In this document: in pieces, positions 21,004 through 31,600 of the stretch
How the letters are laid out: each line of letters begins with the position of its first letter
How positions within the stretch are numbered: position 1 is the stretch's first letter
Source of the DNA: Oryzomicrobium terrae
GTDB taxonomy: Bacteria; Pseudomonadota; Gammaproteobacteria; Burkholderiales; Rhodocyclaceae
Assembly (NCBI RefSeq): GCF_008274805.1
Contig: NZ_CP022579.1
Span: forward strand, 1,860,001 to 1,924,000
Length of the DNA stretch: 64,000 nucleotides
Reading direction: 5' to 3'
Program-made: the position numbers and the translations under genes
Notes under the pieces: model-generated
What the model was told of the DNA's origin: nothing
The model's input: the letters and a program-made list of their open reading frames with translations, nothing else
The model's database searches: none

Positions 21004-21786
21004 TCAGGGGTGGCGTGGTCGTTCGAGAAAAGCGTTCACCAGATCCATCGGCAGGGGAAAGATCACCGTGGTGTTCTTGTCGGCGCCGATCACCGTCAGG
21101 GTTTCCAGGTAGCGCAACTGGATCGCCTGAGGCTCCTGGGCAAGAATCCTGGCCGCCTGGAAAAGTTTTTCAGCGGCCTGCAACTCGCCCTCGGCATGAA
21201 TGACCTTGGCGCGCCGCTCCCGCTCCGCCTCCGCTTGGCGGGCGATGGCACGGATCATCGATTCGGTCAGATCCACCTGCTTGATCTCGACATTGGACAC
21301 TTTGATGCCCCAGGTGTCGGTCTGGGCATCGAGGGCCAACTGGATGTCCTGATTGAGCCGCTCCCGCTCCGCCAGCATGTCGTCCAACTGGTGCTTGCCG
21401 AGCACCGAACGCAACATGGTCTGGGCCAGCTGGCTGGTGGCGTTGAGGTAATCCTCCACCTGGATGATGGCCTTGGCCGCATCGATCACGCGCAGATAGA
21501 CCACGGCACTGACCTTGACCGACACGTTGTCCCGGGAAATCACGTCCTGGGTCGGCACCTCCAGCACAATGGTGCGCAGATCGACCCGCACCACCTGCTG
21601 GATGGCCGGGACGATGATCACCAGCCCCGGCCCCTTCACCTTCCAGAAACGGCCCAGGGTGAACACCACGCCCCGCTCGTACTCGCGGAAGATGCGGATC
21701 GATGCAAACGCCAGCACCACCAGCAGCACCACGACGACGCCGTAGCCGCCGAAGATGGCACCGGATATTCCGGATTCCCAGGGCAT
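21004..21786 (-). CDS. slipin (SPFH/stomatin-family membrane protein)
   Basis: Membrane scaffold protein of 260 residues. One N-terminal transmembrane segment (about 10-30, GGYGVVVVLLVVLAF) precedes the SPFH domain (REYERGVVFTLGRFW...GPGLVIIVPAIQ...) and a C-terminal coiled-coil tail rich in Ala/Glu/Arg (RQAEAERERRAKVI). ATG 21786 has a strong AAGGAG ribosome-binding site; the longer upstream frame is not conserved. Slipins are often paired with an NfeD protease-like partner, which is absent here. The HicA-like gene follows after 13 bp, possibly in the same transcript. The gene is divergent from thpR. Confidence 0.92.
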   Translation of the reverse strand: MPWESGISGAIFGGYGVVVVLLVVLAFASIRIFREYERGVVFTLGRFWKVKGPGLVIIVPAIQQVVRVDLRTIVLEVPTQDVISRDNVSVKVSAVVYLRVIDAAKAIIQVEDYLNATSQLAQTMLRSVLGKHQLDDMLAERERLNQDIQLALDAQTDTWGIKVSNVEIKQVDLTESMIRAIARQAEAERERRAKVIHAEGELQAAEKLFQAARILAQEPQAIQLRYLETLTVIGADKNTTVIFPLPMDLVNAFLERPRHP

Positions 21787-21903
21787 GAGCCTCTCCTTCG
21801 CACCAAGCCGTTCCCTCTTGCTTGGGCCATGGCGCTGGCGCGGCAGTTCCCGGCCGGCGCTGTCCCGGGGTGCTTCGGGCGCTGACGGCGCTACACTGGC
21901 AAG

Positions 21904-22488
21904 GTGAGCACGCCCCTCCTTCCGCCCCCTCGCCCACCTGCGCATCCGCCCGCCGGCGGTGAGGAGGCGCGGCTGTTCCTCGCCCTCTGGCCCGATGCAG
22001 GCGTGCGCCGGGCCCTGGTACGGCAGCGGGACGCCTGGAGCGCGGCGGCCGGCACCCGGCTGATGCGGCCCGACACCCTGCACCTGACCCTGCACTACAT
22101 CGGCCACGTGCCGCGTGGGCGCCTGGCGGAAATCCGCCACGGCCTGAAAACCCCCTTCTCACCTTTTGCCTTCGGGCTGGAGCGGACGGATCTCTGGCGC
22201 CACGGTATCGCCGTGCTCGCCACGGATGCGGTGGCGCCAGGCCTGGCAGCCCTTCACGCCGCCCTGGGAAAACGCCTGGCCGACCTGGGCCTGCCCACCG
22301 ACAGCGCCGACTTCCACCCCCACGTCACCCTAGCCCGCCGAGCCGGCAGGCTGGTGCCGGCTATTCCTCCCCTGCCCCTGCGCTGGCAGGTCCGCGACTA
22401 CGTGCTGGTAGAAAGCCGCCCGGGCCAGGAATCGCCTTACACGGTGCTGGAACGCTATCCGGCCACCGCACTGGCCAGCGATACGTAA
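21904..22488 (+). CDS. thpR: RNA 2',3'-cyclic phosphodiesterase
   Basis: Member of the 2H phosphoesterase superfamily, 194 residues, which opens RNA 2',3'-cyclic phosphates. Both catalytic H-x-T-x motifs are present: HLTL at 60-63 and HVTL at 140-143. The GTG start at 21904 follows AAG and begins the open frame directly; the first about 20 residues are Pro-rich and not conserved, so a later start is possible. It ends at a bidirectional terminator shared with the convergent 3-hydroxybutyryl-CoA dehydrogenase gene. Its biological role (RNA repair or tRNA processing) is unsettled in the family. Confidence 0.9.
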   Translation: MSTPLLPPPRPPAHPPAGGEEARLFLALWPDAGVRRALVRQRDAWSAAAGTRLMRPDTLHLTLHYIGHVPRGRLAEIRHGLKTPFSPFAFGLERTDLWRHGIAVLATDAVAPGLAALHAALGKRLADLGLPTDSADFHPHVTLARRAGRLVPAIPPLPLRWQVRDYVLVESRPGQESPYTVLERYPATALASDT

Positions 22489-22528
22489 GGCGTAAGGCAC
22501 CGCGCGACTGTGGGGCAAGGCCACCCAA

Positions 22529-22567
22529 CAAAAAAGGCAGCGCGGGATCGCTCCCGGCTGCCTTTTT
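22529..22567. terminator. bidirectional terminator between thpR and hbd-like gene
   Basis: AAAAAGGCAGC (22531-22541) pairs with GCTGCCTTTTT (22557-22567). An inner CGGGA/TCCCG stem closes a TCGC loop. A-runs and T-runs flank both sides, so it should work for both convergent genes. Confidence 0.92.
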
Positions 22568-22590
22568 CGCGACGCGAGTGGTCGAGCGAC

Positions 22591-23439
22591 TTAGTAGGTG
22601 TAGAACCCCTTGCCGGTCTTGCGGCCCAGGTAGCCGGCTTCGACCATTTCCACCAGCAGCGGAGCCGGGCGGTACTTCGGGTCCTTGGTGCCTTCGAACA
22701 GCACCTGCATCACCGCCAGTTCCACGTCCAGGCCGATCATGTCGCACAGGGCCAGGGGGCCGATGGGGTGGTTGCAGCCGAGCTTCATCGCTTCGTCGAT
22801 GGCGGCAGCTTCGGCCAGACCTTCGCCCAGGGCGAAGATGGCTTCGTTGATCATCGGGCAGAGCAGGCGATTGACCACGAAACCCGGGCTGTTCTTGACC
22901 TGCACGGGGGTCTTGCCTACGGCCTTGGAGATGGCTTCCACGGTGGCGTAGGTGGCGTCGGAGGTCTGCAGACCGCGGATCACTTCGACCAGAGCCATCA
23001 TCGGCACCGGGTTGAAGAAGTGCATGCCGATCACCCGGTCGGCGCGGCCGGTGGCGGCGGCGAGCTTGGTGATGGAGATGGAGGAAGTGTTGGAGGCCAG
23101 GATGGCGTCCGCCTTCATCAGGCCGTCGAGTTGCTTGAAGATCTTGGTCTTCAGTTCCAGGTTCTCGGTGGCGGCTTCGATCACCAGGTCGGCAACGGCC
23201 AGGGCCTGGGTGTCGGTGGACGTGGAAATCTTGGCCAGGGCGGCAGCCTTCTGCGCCTCGGTCATCTTTTCCTTCTTGATCAGGCGGTCCAGGCTGCCGG
23301 AAATGGTGGCCACGGCGCGGTCGAGCGCGGCCTGGGCGACATCGGTGAGGATCACGTCGAATCCGGCCACGGCGAACGCCTGGGCGATGCCGTTACCCAT
23401 GGTGCCGGCGCCGACGACGCCGATTTTTTGCTGGGACAT
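22591..23439 (-). CDS. 3-hydroxybutyryl-CoA dehydrogenase
   Basis: NAD(P)-dependent enzyme interconverting acetoacetyl-CoA and 3-hydroxybutyryl-CoA, used in butanoate/PHB or fatty-acid metabolism. The N-terminal Rossmann motif [18 protein letters not shown], the catalytic His segment [11 protein letters not shown] and [12 protein letters not shown] are all present. At 282 residues it has the length of the short monofunctional Hbd/PaaH type. ATG 23439 has an AAGGAG site 8 bases upstream. The frame extends further 5', but that part is not conserved. It is divergent from the FAD/PIN fusion gene and convergent with thpR. Confidence 0.94.
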   Translation of the reverse strand: MSQQKIGVVGAGTMGNGIAQAFAVAGFDVILTDVAQAALDRAVATISGSLDRLIKKEKMTEAQKAAALAKISTSTDTQALAVADLVIEAATENLELKTKIFKQLDGLMKADAILASNTSSISITKLAAATGRADRVIGMHFFNPVPMMALVEVIRGLQTSDATYATVEAISKAVGKTPVQVKNSPGFVVNRLLCPMINEAIFALGEGLAEAAAIDEAMKLGCNHPIGPLALCDMIGLDVELAVMQVLFEGTKDPKYRPAPLLVEMVEAGYLGRKTGKGFYTY

Positions 23440-23665
23440 CCCTACTCTCCTTGTAGTCAGTGGTGCAAGCGGAGTCTTGTTCCATACGCAGACGTATGGG
23501 AGCGGTGCATCATACCGTCCCGCGGCGCCACCGCCAACTTGAGCCACACGTCATGGTCACGGCCCACCGCCAATCCGCAGCTCGCGGCGAAATCGACGTT
23601 CCTCCTCGCCCACCGTGGGCAAGCCCCCCTAAAATGGCCAGGTTTTCTCCCAACAAGGATGTGAA

Positions 23666-25399
23666 ATGGCCGAATCCGTCGGCGCGGTAGTCATCGGGGC
23701 CGGCGTGGTCGGCCTGGCCTGTGCCCGGGCCCTGGCCCGGCGCGGCATCGAAACGGTGGTGGTCGAGGCCCGCACGGCCATCGGCCAGGAAACCTCCAGC
23801 CGCAACAGCGAAGTCATCCACGCCGGGCTCTACTACCCGGCCGGCTCCCTCAAGGCCCGCCTGTGCGTCGCGGGCCGGCAACGCCTCTACCGCTTCTGCG
23901 CCGACTACGGCGTGGCACACCAGCGCTGCGGCAAGCTGATCGTCGCCACCAGCGCCGCCCAGGTGGGGGAACTGGAAGCCATCCGCGCCAAGGCCGCCGC
24001 CAACGGCGTAGATGATCTGCGCCAGCTCAATGCCGCCGAGGCCCAGGCCCTGGAACCGGCGCTGCACTGCCACGGCGCCCTGCTCTCCCCCTCCACCGGC
24101 ATCATCGACAGCCACGGCCTGATGCTGGCCCTGCTCGGCGACGCCGAACACCACGGCGCCAGCCTTGCCCTGGGCAGCCCGGTGATCGAGGGGCGGGTCG
24201 CCCCCGACGGTCTGCGCCTCACCGTGGGCCAGGGCGGCGACGCCATGGAACTGGCCCCGCGTCTGATCATCAACGCCGCCGGCTTGTACGCCCCCCGGGT
24301 GGCTTCCCGCCTCGCCGGCTACGCCGCCGCGCACCTGCCCCCGGTGCATTTCGCCAAGGGCAACTACTACAGCCTGGCGGGCCGGGCGCCCTTTTCCCGG
24401 CTGATCTACCCGGTGCCCGAACCCGGCGGCCTGGGGGTGCACCTGACCCTGGACCTGGGCGGCCAGGCCCGCTTCGGCCCGGACGTGGAATGGCTGCCCG
24501 ACCAAGGCGTGGACGCCGATCCCGCCACCTTCGACTACCGGGTCGATCCCGCCCGGGCCGAGCGCTTTTACGGCGAGGTGCGCCGCTACTGGCCCGAGCT
24601 GCCCGACCACGCCCTGGCCCCGGCCTATTCCGGCGTACGCCCCAAGATCAGTGGCCCGGGCCAGCCCACCGCCGACTTCTGCCTGCAAGGGCCGGAGACC
24701 CACGGTATCCCCGGGCTGCTCCACCTCTACGGCATCGAATCCCCGGGCCTCACCTCCTGCCTGGCCCTGGCCGAACTGGCCTGTGAACGGCTGGGGCTGG
24801 GCGCCGATCCGGCCGAAACCTGGAGCGGCCCAATCGACGATGCCTCCAGCAGTCCGGCAGCCCATCCCTCCCGCACGGACCCCACGCCACGCCGGATCGT
24901 GCTCGACACCAACGCGGTGCTCGACCTCTTCTATTACCGCCCCCGCGCCCTGGCCCAGAACAAGCCACCCCGGGGGCCGTCCATCGCCCCTCTGGCCGAA
25001 GCCATCGACAGCGGCGCCCTGCGCCCCTGCGCCGATGCCACCACCCTGGACGAGTTGGCCCGGGTGCTCGCCTACCCCGAATTCGCCCTGGGCCCCGACG
25101 AACAGGCCGCCCTCCACGCCGCCTACGCCGCCCGGGTGGAACTGATCGCCCCGGCCGATCCGGATACCGCCAGCGGCCTGCCCCGCTGCCGCGACAAGGA
25201 CGACCAGAAGTTCGTCGAACTGGCCGCCCGGGCCGGCGCCCTGTGGCTGGTCAGCCGGGACAAGGAAGTGCTGCGCCTCAACCGCCGCCGCCTCAACCCC
25301 CTGCCCTATCGGGTGCTCCTGCCTGAAGAATTGGCCGCCTTGCTGGCGGGCGAGCACCTGGCGGATCAGGCCACGCTGCTTGCGTCGCCGAATCCGTAA
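23666..25399 (+). CDS. FAD-dependent oxidoreductase fused to a PIN-domain protein
   Basis: A single 577-residue frame joins two unrelated domains. Residues 1 to about 395 are an L-2-hydroxyglutarate-oxidase-like (LhgO/DAO superfamily) flavoenzyme: dinucleotide-binding [19 protein letters not shown], then [15 protein letters not shown] and [12 protein letters not shown] near the C-terminal FAD contacts. From about 412 a COG1569-type PIN nuclease domain follows: [11 protein letters not shown] (Asp414), a central TLDELARVL acid, CRDKDDQKF and SRDKEVL. The linker (about 396-411, rich in Ser, Pro, Ala) contains no good internal start. No antitoxin gene is adjacent, and YchJ follows after 67 bp. 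It could be a true fusion or two genes merged by a lost stop; both halves look intact. Confidence 0.88.
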   Translation: MAESVGAVVIGAGVVGLACARALARRGIETVVVEARTAIGQETSSRNSEVIHAGLYYPAGSLKARLCVAGRQRLYRFCADYGVAHQRCGKLIVATSAAQVGELEAIRAKAAANGVDDLRQLNAAEAQALEPALHCHGALLSPSTGIIDSHGLMLALLGDAEHHGASLALGSPVIEGRVAPDGLRLTVGQGGDAMELAPRLIINAAGLYAPRVASRLAGYAAAHLPPVHFAKGNYYSLAGRAPFSRLIYPVPEPGGLGVHLTLDLGGQARFGPDVEWLPDQGVDADPATFDYRVDPARAERFYGEVRRYWPELPDHALAPAYSGVRPKISGPGQPTADFCLQGPETHGIPGLLHLYGIESPGLTSCLALAELACERLGLGADPAETWSGPIDDASSSPAAHPSRTDPTPRRIVLDTNAVLDLFYYRPRALAQNKPPRGPSIAPLAEAIDSGALRPCADATTLDELARVLAYPEFALGPDEQAALHAAYAARVELIAPADPDTASGLPRCRDKDDQKFVELAARAGALWLVSRDKEVLRLNRRRLNPLPYRVLLPEELAALLAGEHLADQATLLASPNP

Positions 25400-25466
25400 A
25401 TCCGGCCCAAAATCCGCCACACCTCGGCCCCAAACCGGCCCGCAACCAAGCTCCAGATTCAGCCTC

Positions 25467-25907
25467 ATGACCCGCACCAAGCCCGACAAGGCCGCCACCC
25501 ACGGCACCCCGCAGCAACCCCAAGACCCCTGCCCCTGCGGCACGGGCCGCCCCTACGCTGCCTGCTGCGCCCCCTACCACGCCGCCCCCTTCGCCGAGGC
25601 GCCCCCCGCCCCCACCGCCGAAGCCCTGATGCGCTCCCGCTACAGCGCCTACGTCCTGGGCCTGGAACCCTACCTGGTCGCCACCTGGCACCCCACCACC
25701 CGCCCCTCCGCCCTGGGCCTGGCCGACGACCCCCCAGCCCACTGGCTGGGGCTGGAGGTCAAGCGCCATACGCCCGCCGGCGATACGGCCGAGGTGGCCT
25801 TCGTCGCCCGCTACAAGGTGGGGGGACGGGCGCACCGGCTGGTGGAAACGAGCCGGTTCGTACGGGAGGATGGACGGTGGTTTTATGTGGATGGCGATCT
25901 GGGCTAA
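25467..25907 (+). CDS. YchJ-family SEC-C motif protein
   Basis: Protein of 146 residues with an N-terminal metal-binding SEC-C motif (DPCPCGTGRPYAACC) followed by the YchJ domain (RSRYSAYVLGLEPYLVATWH, VKRHTPAGDTAEVAFVARYK). Function is not established for the family; the SEC-C motif suggests zinc binding and possibly a protein-quality role. ATG 25467 is chosen because residues upstream in the frame are not conserved. It follows the FAD/PIN fusion by 67 bp and precedes the MarC-like gene by 90 bp, all on the same strand. Confidence 0.88.
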   Translation: MTRTKPDKAATHGTPQQPQDPCPCGTGRPYAACCAPYHAAPFAEAPPAPTAEALMRSRYSAYVLGLEPYLVATWHPTTRPSALGLADDPPAHWLGLEVKRHTPAGDTAEVAFVARYKVGGRAHRLVETSRFVREDGRWFYVDGDLG

Positions 25908-25997
25908 CCCCAGCCCAGGCCACGCCACTGCTCAATCCGGATAGGATGGCGCACGGCTCGGCTACCGCCAGCACCGTCCCTCCACGAAAGCTTGCCC

Positions 25998-26642
25998 ATG
26001 CTCCTCATCGCCGCCCTCACCCTCAAGAAAGCCGTCACCTTGTTCGCCCTGGTCGGACCGGTGACGATGATTCCGGTCTTTCTGGCCTCCGCCGAGGGGC
26101 TGGACGCCCCGGGCAAGGTGCGTTTTGCCCGGACCATCGGGGTGAGCGTGACGGTGGCGCTGCTGGTGGCCACCTTTCTCGGCATGCCGCTACTGGGGCT
26201 GCTCGGGGTGTCGCTGGGAGCGATGCAGGTGGGGGGCGGGATCATCGTGCTGTTGCTGGCGATCGCCATGGTGCTGGGCAAGGAAACCAGCTTCAAGGGC
26301 TCGCCCCCGGCGGCGGACGGAACGCCGGCAGTGCCCCGAGGCAAAGCGTCGATCATTCCCCTGGCGGTGCCCTTGCTGGCCGGGCCGGCGGCGTTCAGCT
26401 ATGTCATGGCCAACAGCGCCTGGCACAGCTACCTGGACCTGATCCACGTGATCCTGCCCATCGTCATGGTGGGATTGTCGTGCTGGGTGAGCTTTCACCT
26501 GGCCTGCCGGGCCGAGCGGGAAATCCGCCAGGCGACCCTGGACCTGGTGGCCCGGGTGGGGGGCTTCATCCTCGCCACCATGGCGGTGGAGATGATGGCC
26601 ACCGGGCTGCGCAGTCTGTTCCCGGTGCTGACGCCCGGCTAA
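25998..26642 (+). CDS. MarC-family integral membrane protein
   Basis: Inner-membrane protein of 214 residues with six hydrophobic segments in the MarC pattern. KKAVTLFALVGPVTMIPVF at the N-terminus, a central GGGIIVLLLAIAMVLG, and a C-terminal GGFILATMAVEMMATGLR carrying the typical family ending. Despite the name, MarC proteins are not shown to be antibiotic transporters; their role is unknown. A TTG two codons upstream is in frame, but ATG 25998 is preferred. No obvious terminator follows; the next 370 bp are repeat-rich noncoding DNA. Confidence 0.9.
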   Translation: MLLIAALTLKKAVTLFALVGPVTMIPVFLASAEGLDAPGKVRFARTIGVSVTVALLVATFLGMPLLGLLGVSLGAMQVGGGIIVLLLAIAMVLGKETSFKGSPPAADGTPAVPRGKASIIPLAVPLLAGPAAFSYVMANSAWHSYLDLIHVILPIVMVGLSCWVSFHLACRAEREIRQATLDLVARVGGFILATMAVEMMATGLRSLFPVLTPG

Positions 26643-26774
26643 GCCGGGTGCTCCGGTCGCGCCCCTTGTCTGCACCGTTCGCCGCTGCCGCAGGCCGCCT
26701 CCGCACGGTGAAATGGCAGCGGGATGGTGGTGGAATGGCGGCCAGTCCGAGTCGCGCGCGTTACCCCGTCCTCC

Positions 26775-26841
26775 GCATCCCCGCGCCAGTGGCCGATCTC
26801 CAGACGGGCATCGCGGAAAACCAATAGGGGCGCGGGGTTTC
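26775..26841. repeat. two 27-bp palindromic units, head to head (array 2)
   Basis: A reverse unit (26775-26801) and a forward unit (26815-26841) are separated by 13 bp whose last nine bases (GGGCATCGC) match the centre of array 1. The right-hand core is GGGCGCGGGGTTTC. The pair can fold into a long stem. Confidence 0.8.
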
Positions 26842-26890
26842 AAACCAGCATCGCCGAGCGCCTTTATCCACGCGCCTTTCCGGGGCATGC

Positions 26891-26934
26891 ATAAAAAAGC
26901 CGCCGGACGGGAACGCTGATTCCTCTCCGGCGGC
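26891..26934 (-). terminator. rho-independent terminator of the RND efflux operon
   Basis: Read on the minus strand, GCCGCCGGA (26926-26934) pairs with TCCGGCGGC (26899-26907) across an 18-base loop. It is followed by TTTTTT (26893-26898), 80 bp after the outer-membrane factor stop. Confidence 0.85.
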
Positions 26935-27014
26935 AAGGACGGCACCGCCCGCGCAACGGCAGCGGTGCCGGCAGGTACGTGGGGGCGGCGAAGGGCTTGC
27001 CTTGCCTCCCCGCC

Positions 27015-28616
27015 CTACTTCGCCGCCGTGGCCACGGGGCCGGCGGCCACACCAGCCTGGGCCGTGGCGGATGACACGGCGGAAGGCGCCACACCAGCCG
27101 AGGCAGCGGCCTGGCCCACCGGGGCCACCGGCTCGGACACACCGGCCACCGGCGCCGCAGCCTCGCCCCAACTCCCGCCCAAGGCGCGGATCAACCCCAC
27201 CGTGGCTCGGGCCCGCTCGCCGTCCAGGCTGACGGCGACGCGCTGCTGTTGCAGCACGCTGCGGTCGGCGTCGATCACGCTCAGGTAGCTCACCGAGCCT
27301 TCCCGGTACTGGATGTGGGAGAGCCGGGCGGCGCGGCGAGCGGCGCTCACCGCGTCGTCCTGGGCCTGGTTCTGGGCGTCGAGCAGGCGCAGGCCGGCCA
27401 GGTTGTCCTCCACCTCCTTGAAGGCCTTGAGCACCGCCTGGCGGTAGTTGGCCACCTCTTCCTCGTGCTTGGCGTTGGCAAAATCCACCCCGGCGCGGCG
27501 GGCGCCGCCGTCCAGCAGCGGCAGGCTGAGCGCCGTGCCCACCAGGGGGCCGAGCAGGAAGCTGCGGCTGCTCCACTTGAACAGGTCGCCCAGGTCGGCG
27601 GATCCGTAGCCGAAGGCGCCAGTCAGGTTGAGGCGCGGGAAGTAGGCGGCCCGGGCCGCGCCGATGCGGGCGTTGGCGGCGGCCATGGCGTACTCGGCGG
27701 CGGCGATGTCCGGGCGCCGTTCCAGCAGGGCCGAGGGCAGGCCGGCGGGGATGCGCACGGTCAGGCGCGCCAGGGGCTGGGGCGGCAGTGAAAAGGCGGC
27801 AGGCGCCTGCCCCAGCAGAATCGCCAGGGCGTGCTCGGCCACGGCGCGCTGGCGTGCCACGCCGAGGGCTTCGGACTGGGCCGCCGCCAGCTCGGTGCGG
27901 GCCCGGGCCAGGTCCAGCTCGCTGATGTCGCCCTCGTCGAAGCGGCGCTGGAAGAGGCGCAGGGTCTGGCCGCGCAGTTCCACCGTCTCGCTGTAGAGGG
28001 CCGCCGTGGCATCCAGCTCGCGGACGAGAAAGTAGGCCTGGGCCACGTCCGCCTGCAAGGCCAGCAGCACCGATTGGAACAGGGCCCGCTGTTGCAGGGC
28101 GTCGGCTCCGGCGGCATCGGCCCCGGAGCGCACCCGGCCAAACAGGTCGGCCTCGTAGGCCACGGTGCCCTGGGCGCGCCACAGGGTGCTGGGCGTGGTG
28201 TCCGCATCCGCCGCCAGCCCTTGGGAGGCCGGGGATGGGCGCTGGCGCGTCGGCCCGAAGCCGACGCCGACCTGGGGGAACAGGCCGGAGCGGGCGTTCT
28301 GCTCCAGGGCCCGGGCCTGGGCCAGGCGGGCGGCGGCCGCCTTCAGGTCCTGGTTGGCGGCCAGGGCCTGGTTCTCCAGGGCGTTGAGGGTGTCGTCGGC
28401 GAAGATCGTCCACCAATCGCCCCGGGGCTGGGCCTCGGCGGGTTGAGCGGGCTTCCACGGGCTGTCGTCGCCGACAGCCTCTTGGGCTTCCTTGAAGGCC
28501 GCCGGAGTGTCGAGCAGGGGGCGCTCATAGGTCGGCGCCAGGGAGCAGCCGGCCAGCACCAGCAGGCTGGCGAGCAGCAGCGGCAGCCCCCGGGAGGAGT
28601 TGAAACGTTTGGTCAT
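27015..28616 (-). CDS. outer-membrane efflux lipoprotein (OprN/OprM type)
   Basis: TolC-like channel of a tripartite drug efflux system, 533 residues. A lipoprotein signal LLVLAGC (acylated Cys24) is followed by CSLAPTYERP and the NodT-family repeats (NQDLKAAAARLAQARALEQN; FPQVGVGFGPTRQR; RRPDIAAAEYAMAAANARIG). A low-complexity Ala/Val-rich tail of about 60 residues ends the protein. The frame is open upstream through the pump gene, but only from 28616 does the sequence match the family. It is the last gene of the hydrolase-adaptor-pump-channel operon, 20 bp after the pump stop, and a terminator follows. Confidence 0.92.
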   Translation of the reverse strand: MTKRFNSSRGLPLLLASLLVLAGCSLAPTYERPLLDTPAAFKEAQEAVGDDSPWKPAQPAEAQPRGDWWTIFADDTLNALENQALAANQDLKAAAARLAQARALEQNARSGLFPQVGVGFGPTRQRPSPASQGLAADADTTPSTLWRAQGTVAYEADLFGRVRSGADAAGADALQQRALFQSVLLALQADVAQAYFLVRELDATAALYSETVELRGQTLRLFQRRFDEGDISELDLARARTELAAAQSEALGVARQRAVAEHALAILLGQAPAAFSLPPQPLARLTVRIPAGLPSALLERRPDIAAAEYAMAAANARIGAARAAYFPRLNLTGAFGYGSADLGDLFKWSSRSFLLGPLVGTALSLPLLDGGARRAGVDFANAKHEEEVANYRQAVLKAFKEVEDNLAGLRLLDAQNQAQDDAVSAARRAARLSHIQYREGSVSYLSVIDADRSVLQQQRVAVSLDGERARATVGLIRALGGSWGEAAAPVAGVSEPVAPVGQAAASAGVAPSAVSSATAQAGVAAGPVATAAK

Positions 28617-28636
28617 GATGAAGGGTCCTGTTCCGT

Positions 28637-31600
28637 TCAGTGGCTCGCGTCGTGGGCCACCTGGGGCGCGTGGGCCGAGTGGGCGGTGAGCGGTGCTTCG
28701 TGGGGCGCGGCGGAATGGAGCTTGTGGCGCTTGTCCAGGGTGCGCAGCAGCACATAGAAGGCCGGGGTGAGGAAGAGGCCGAAGAAGGTGACGCCGAGCA
28801 TGCCGAAGAACACGGCCACGCCCATGGCATGGCGCATCTCGGCACCGGCGCCGCTGGAGGTGACCAGGGGCACCACGCCCATGACGAAGGCGATGGAGGT
28901 CATCAGGATCGGGCGCAGCCGCAGCCGGCTGGCGTCGATGGCCGCCTGCAACGGCGTGCTGCCCTGCATCTCCAGCTCCCGGGCGAACTCGACGATGAGG
29001 ATGGCGTTCTTGCAGGCCAGCCCCACCAGCACCATCAGGCCGATCTGGGTGAAGATGTTGTTGTCGCCGCCGGTGAGCCAGACACCGGTAAGGGCCGCCA
29101 GGATGCTCATGGGCACGATCATGATCACCGCCAGAGGCAGGGTCAGGCTCTCGTACTGGGCGGCCAGCACCAGGAACACCAGCAGCAGGCTGATGGGAAA
29201 GACCCAGATGCCGGCGTTGCCCGCCAGGATCTTCTGGTAGGTCAGGTCGGTCCATTCGAACTTGACGCCCCGGGGCAGGGTTTCCGCCGCCACCCGCTCC
29301 GCCGCCGCCTCGGCCTGGGCCGAGGAGAAGCCGGGGGCCGGGCCGCCGTTGATGTCGGCGGCGGTGAAGCCGTTGTAACGCACCACCATCTCCGGGCCGA
29401 ACCCAGGCTTGACCTTGACCAGGGACGACAGGGGCACCATCTCCCCGTCCCGGTTGCGGGTCTTGAGTTGCAGGATGTCCTCGGGCCGGGCGCGGAACGG
29501 CGCATCGGCCTGGGCCCGCACCTGGTAGACGCGGCCGAAGCGGTTGAAGTCGTTCACGTAGAGCGAGCCCAGGTAGATCTGCATGGTGTCGAACACGTCG
29601 GTCACCGAGACGCCCTGCTGCTTGGCCTTGACCCGATCCAGGTCCACGTCCAGCTGCGGCACGTTGATCTGGTAGCTGGAGAACATGGGGCCCAGCTCCG
29701 GTGCCTTGGCCGCTCCCGCCATGAAGGCCTTGGCCGCCTTGTCCAGCTCGGCGTAGCCCAGGGCGCCCCGGTCCTCGATCTGCAACTTGAAACCGCCCAG
29801 GGTGCCCAGACCCATCACCGGCGGCGGCGGAAAGACCGCCACGAAGGCTTCTTGCAGGGCGCTGTACTTCTGGTTGAGGGCGCCGGCGATGGCGTCCGCC
29901 GACAGCGCCTTGCCGCGCCGCTCGTCGAAGGGTTTCAAGGTGGCGAAGACGATGCCGGCGCTGGAGCTGTTGGTGAAGCCGTTGATGGACAGGCCCGGGA
30001 AGGCGATGGCGCTTTCCACCCCGGGCTGTTCCAGGGCGATTTCGCCCATCTTGCGGATCACCGCCTCGGTGCGGTCCAGGGAGGCGCCGTTGGGCAGCTG
30101 GGCGAAGCCGATCAGGTACTGCTTGTCCTGGGCGGGCACGAAGCCGCCGGGCACCAGGTAGGAAATACCCACGGTGAGGCCCAGCAGCACCGCATAGACG
30201 CCCATGGCCGAGGCCTTGCGCGAAATGACGCCGGTGACGCCCCGGCCGTAGTTGTCCGATGCCCGGCCGAAGAAACGGTTGAAGGCGGCGAAGAAACGGC
30301 CCAGGTAGCGGTTCATCTGCCGCGTCAGCCAATCCGGCGCGCTGCCGTGGCCCTTGAGCAGCATGGCCGCCAGGGCCGGGGACAGGGTCAGGGAGTTGAA
30401 CGCCGAGATCACCGTGGAGATGGCGATGGTCATGGCGAACTGCTTGTAGAACTGGCCGGTGAGGCCGGTCATGAAGGCCAGGGGCACGAACACCGCCACC
30501 AGGGTCAGAGCGATGGCGATGATGGGGCCGGAAACCTCACGCATGGCCCGGTAGGTGGCATCCCGCGGCGTCAGGCCGGCCTCGATGTTGCGCTCCACGT
30601 TCTCGACCACGACGATGGCGTCATCGACGACGATGCCGATGGCCAGCACCATGCCGAACAGGGACAGGGCATTGATCGAATAGCCGAAACCGAGCATCAG
30701 GGAGAAGGTGCCGACGATGGATACCGGCACCGCCAGCAGCGGAATGATCGAGGCGCGCCAGGTCTGCAGGAAGACGATGACCACCAGCACCACCAGGGCG
30801 ATGGCCTCCAGCAGCGTATGCACCACGGCCTTGATGCTGGCCCGGACGAACTGGGTCGGGTCGTACTCGATGCGGTATTCCACCGAGGCGGGGAAGTCCT
30901 TGGCCAGGTCGGCCATGGCCGCGCGCACCTGGGACGACACGTCCAGGGCGTTGGCGCCGGGGGACTGCATGATGCCCATGCCGATGGCCGGCTTGTTGTT
31001 GAGCAGGGAGCGCAGGCCGTATTCGGCCGCGTCCAGCTCCACCCGGGCTACGTCGGCCAGACGGGTGACGCCGCCGTCGGGGGCGGTCTTGAGCACGATG
31101 TCGCGGAACTCTTCCTCCGTCTGCAAGCGGCCCTGGGCGTTCACCGAGAACTGCAGGGGCACGTCGCCCACCGTGGGCGAGGCACCGATCACCCCGGCGG
31201 CCACCTGCACGTTCTGCTCGCGGATGGCGCGCACCACCTCGCTGGCGGTGAGGCCGCGCTGGGCCACCTTCTGGGGATCGAGCCAAACCCGCATGGCGTA
31301 GTTGCCGGCGCCCCAGATCGAGACCTCGCCCACCCCGTTGAGCCGGGCCAGGCGGTCCTTGATGTTGAGCACCGCGTAGTTGCGCAGGTAGGTGGCGTCG
31401 TAGCGGTCGTCCGGCGAGATCAGGTGGACCACCAGGGTCAGGGTCGGCGAGCTTTTCACCGTGGTCACGCCCAGGCGCTGCACGTCCTCCGGCAGCCGCG
31501 GCAGGGCCTGGGAGACCCGGTTCTGCACCAGTTGCTGGGCCTTGTCCGGGTCGATGCCGAGCTTGAAGTACACGGTCACCGTCAGGTTGCCGTCGCTGTT

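Larger units (their letters stand above)
26643..27014. other. 372-bp intergenic region between convergent genes
   Basis: The region holds repeat array 2 (26775-26841), a DnaA-box-like TTATCCACG (26864-26872, one mismatch) and the efflux-operon terminator (26891-26934). Nothing else is recognisable. Confidence 0.7.

Noticed and set aside
27015-30332. Possible fusion of the outer-membrane factor with a 570-residue N-terminal extension
   Set aside because: The extension lies in a shadow frame of the pump gene; the lipoprotein signal at 28616 marks the true start.
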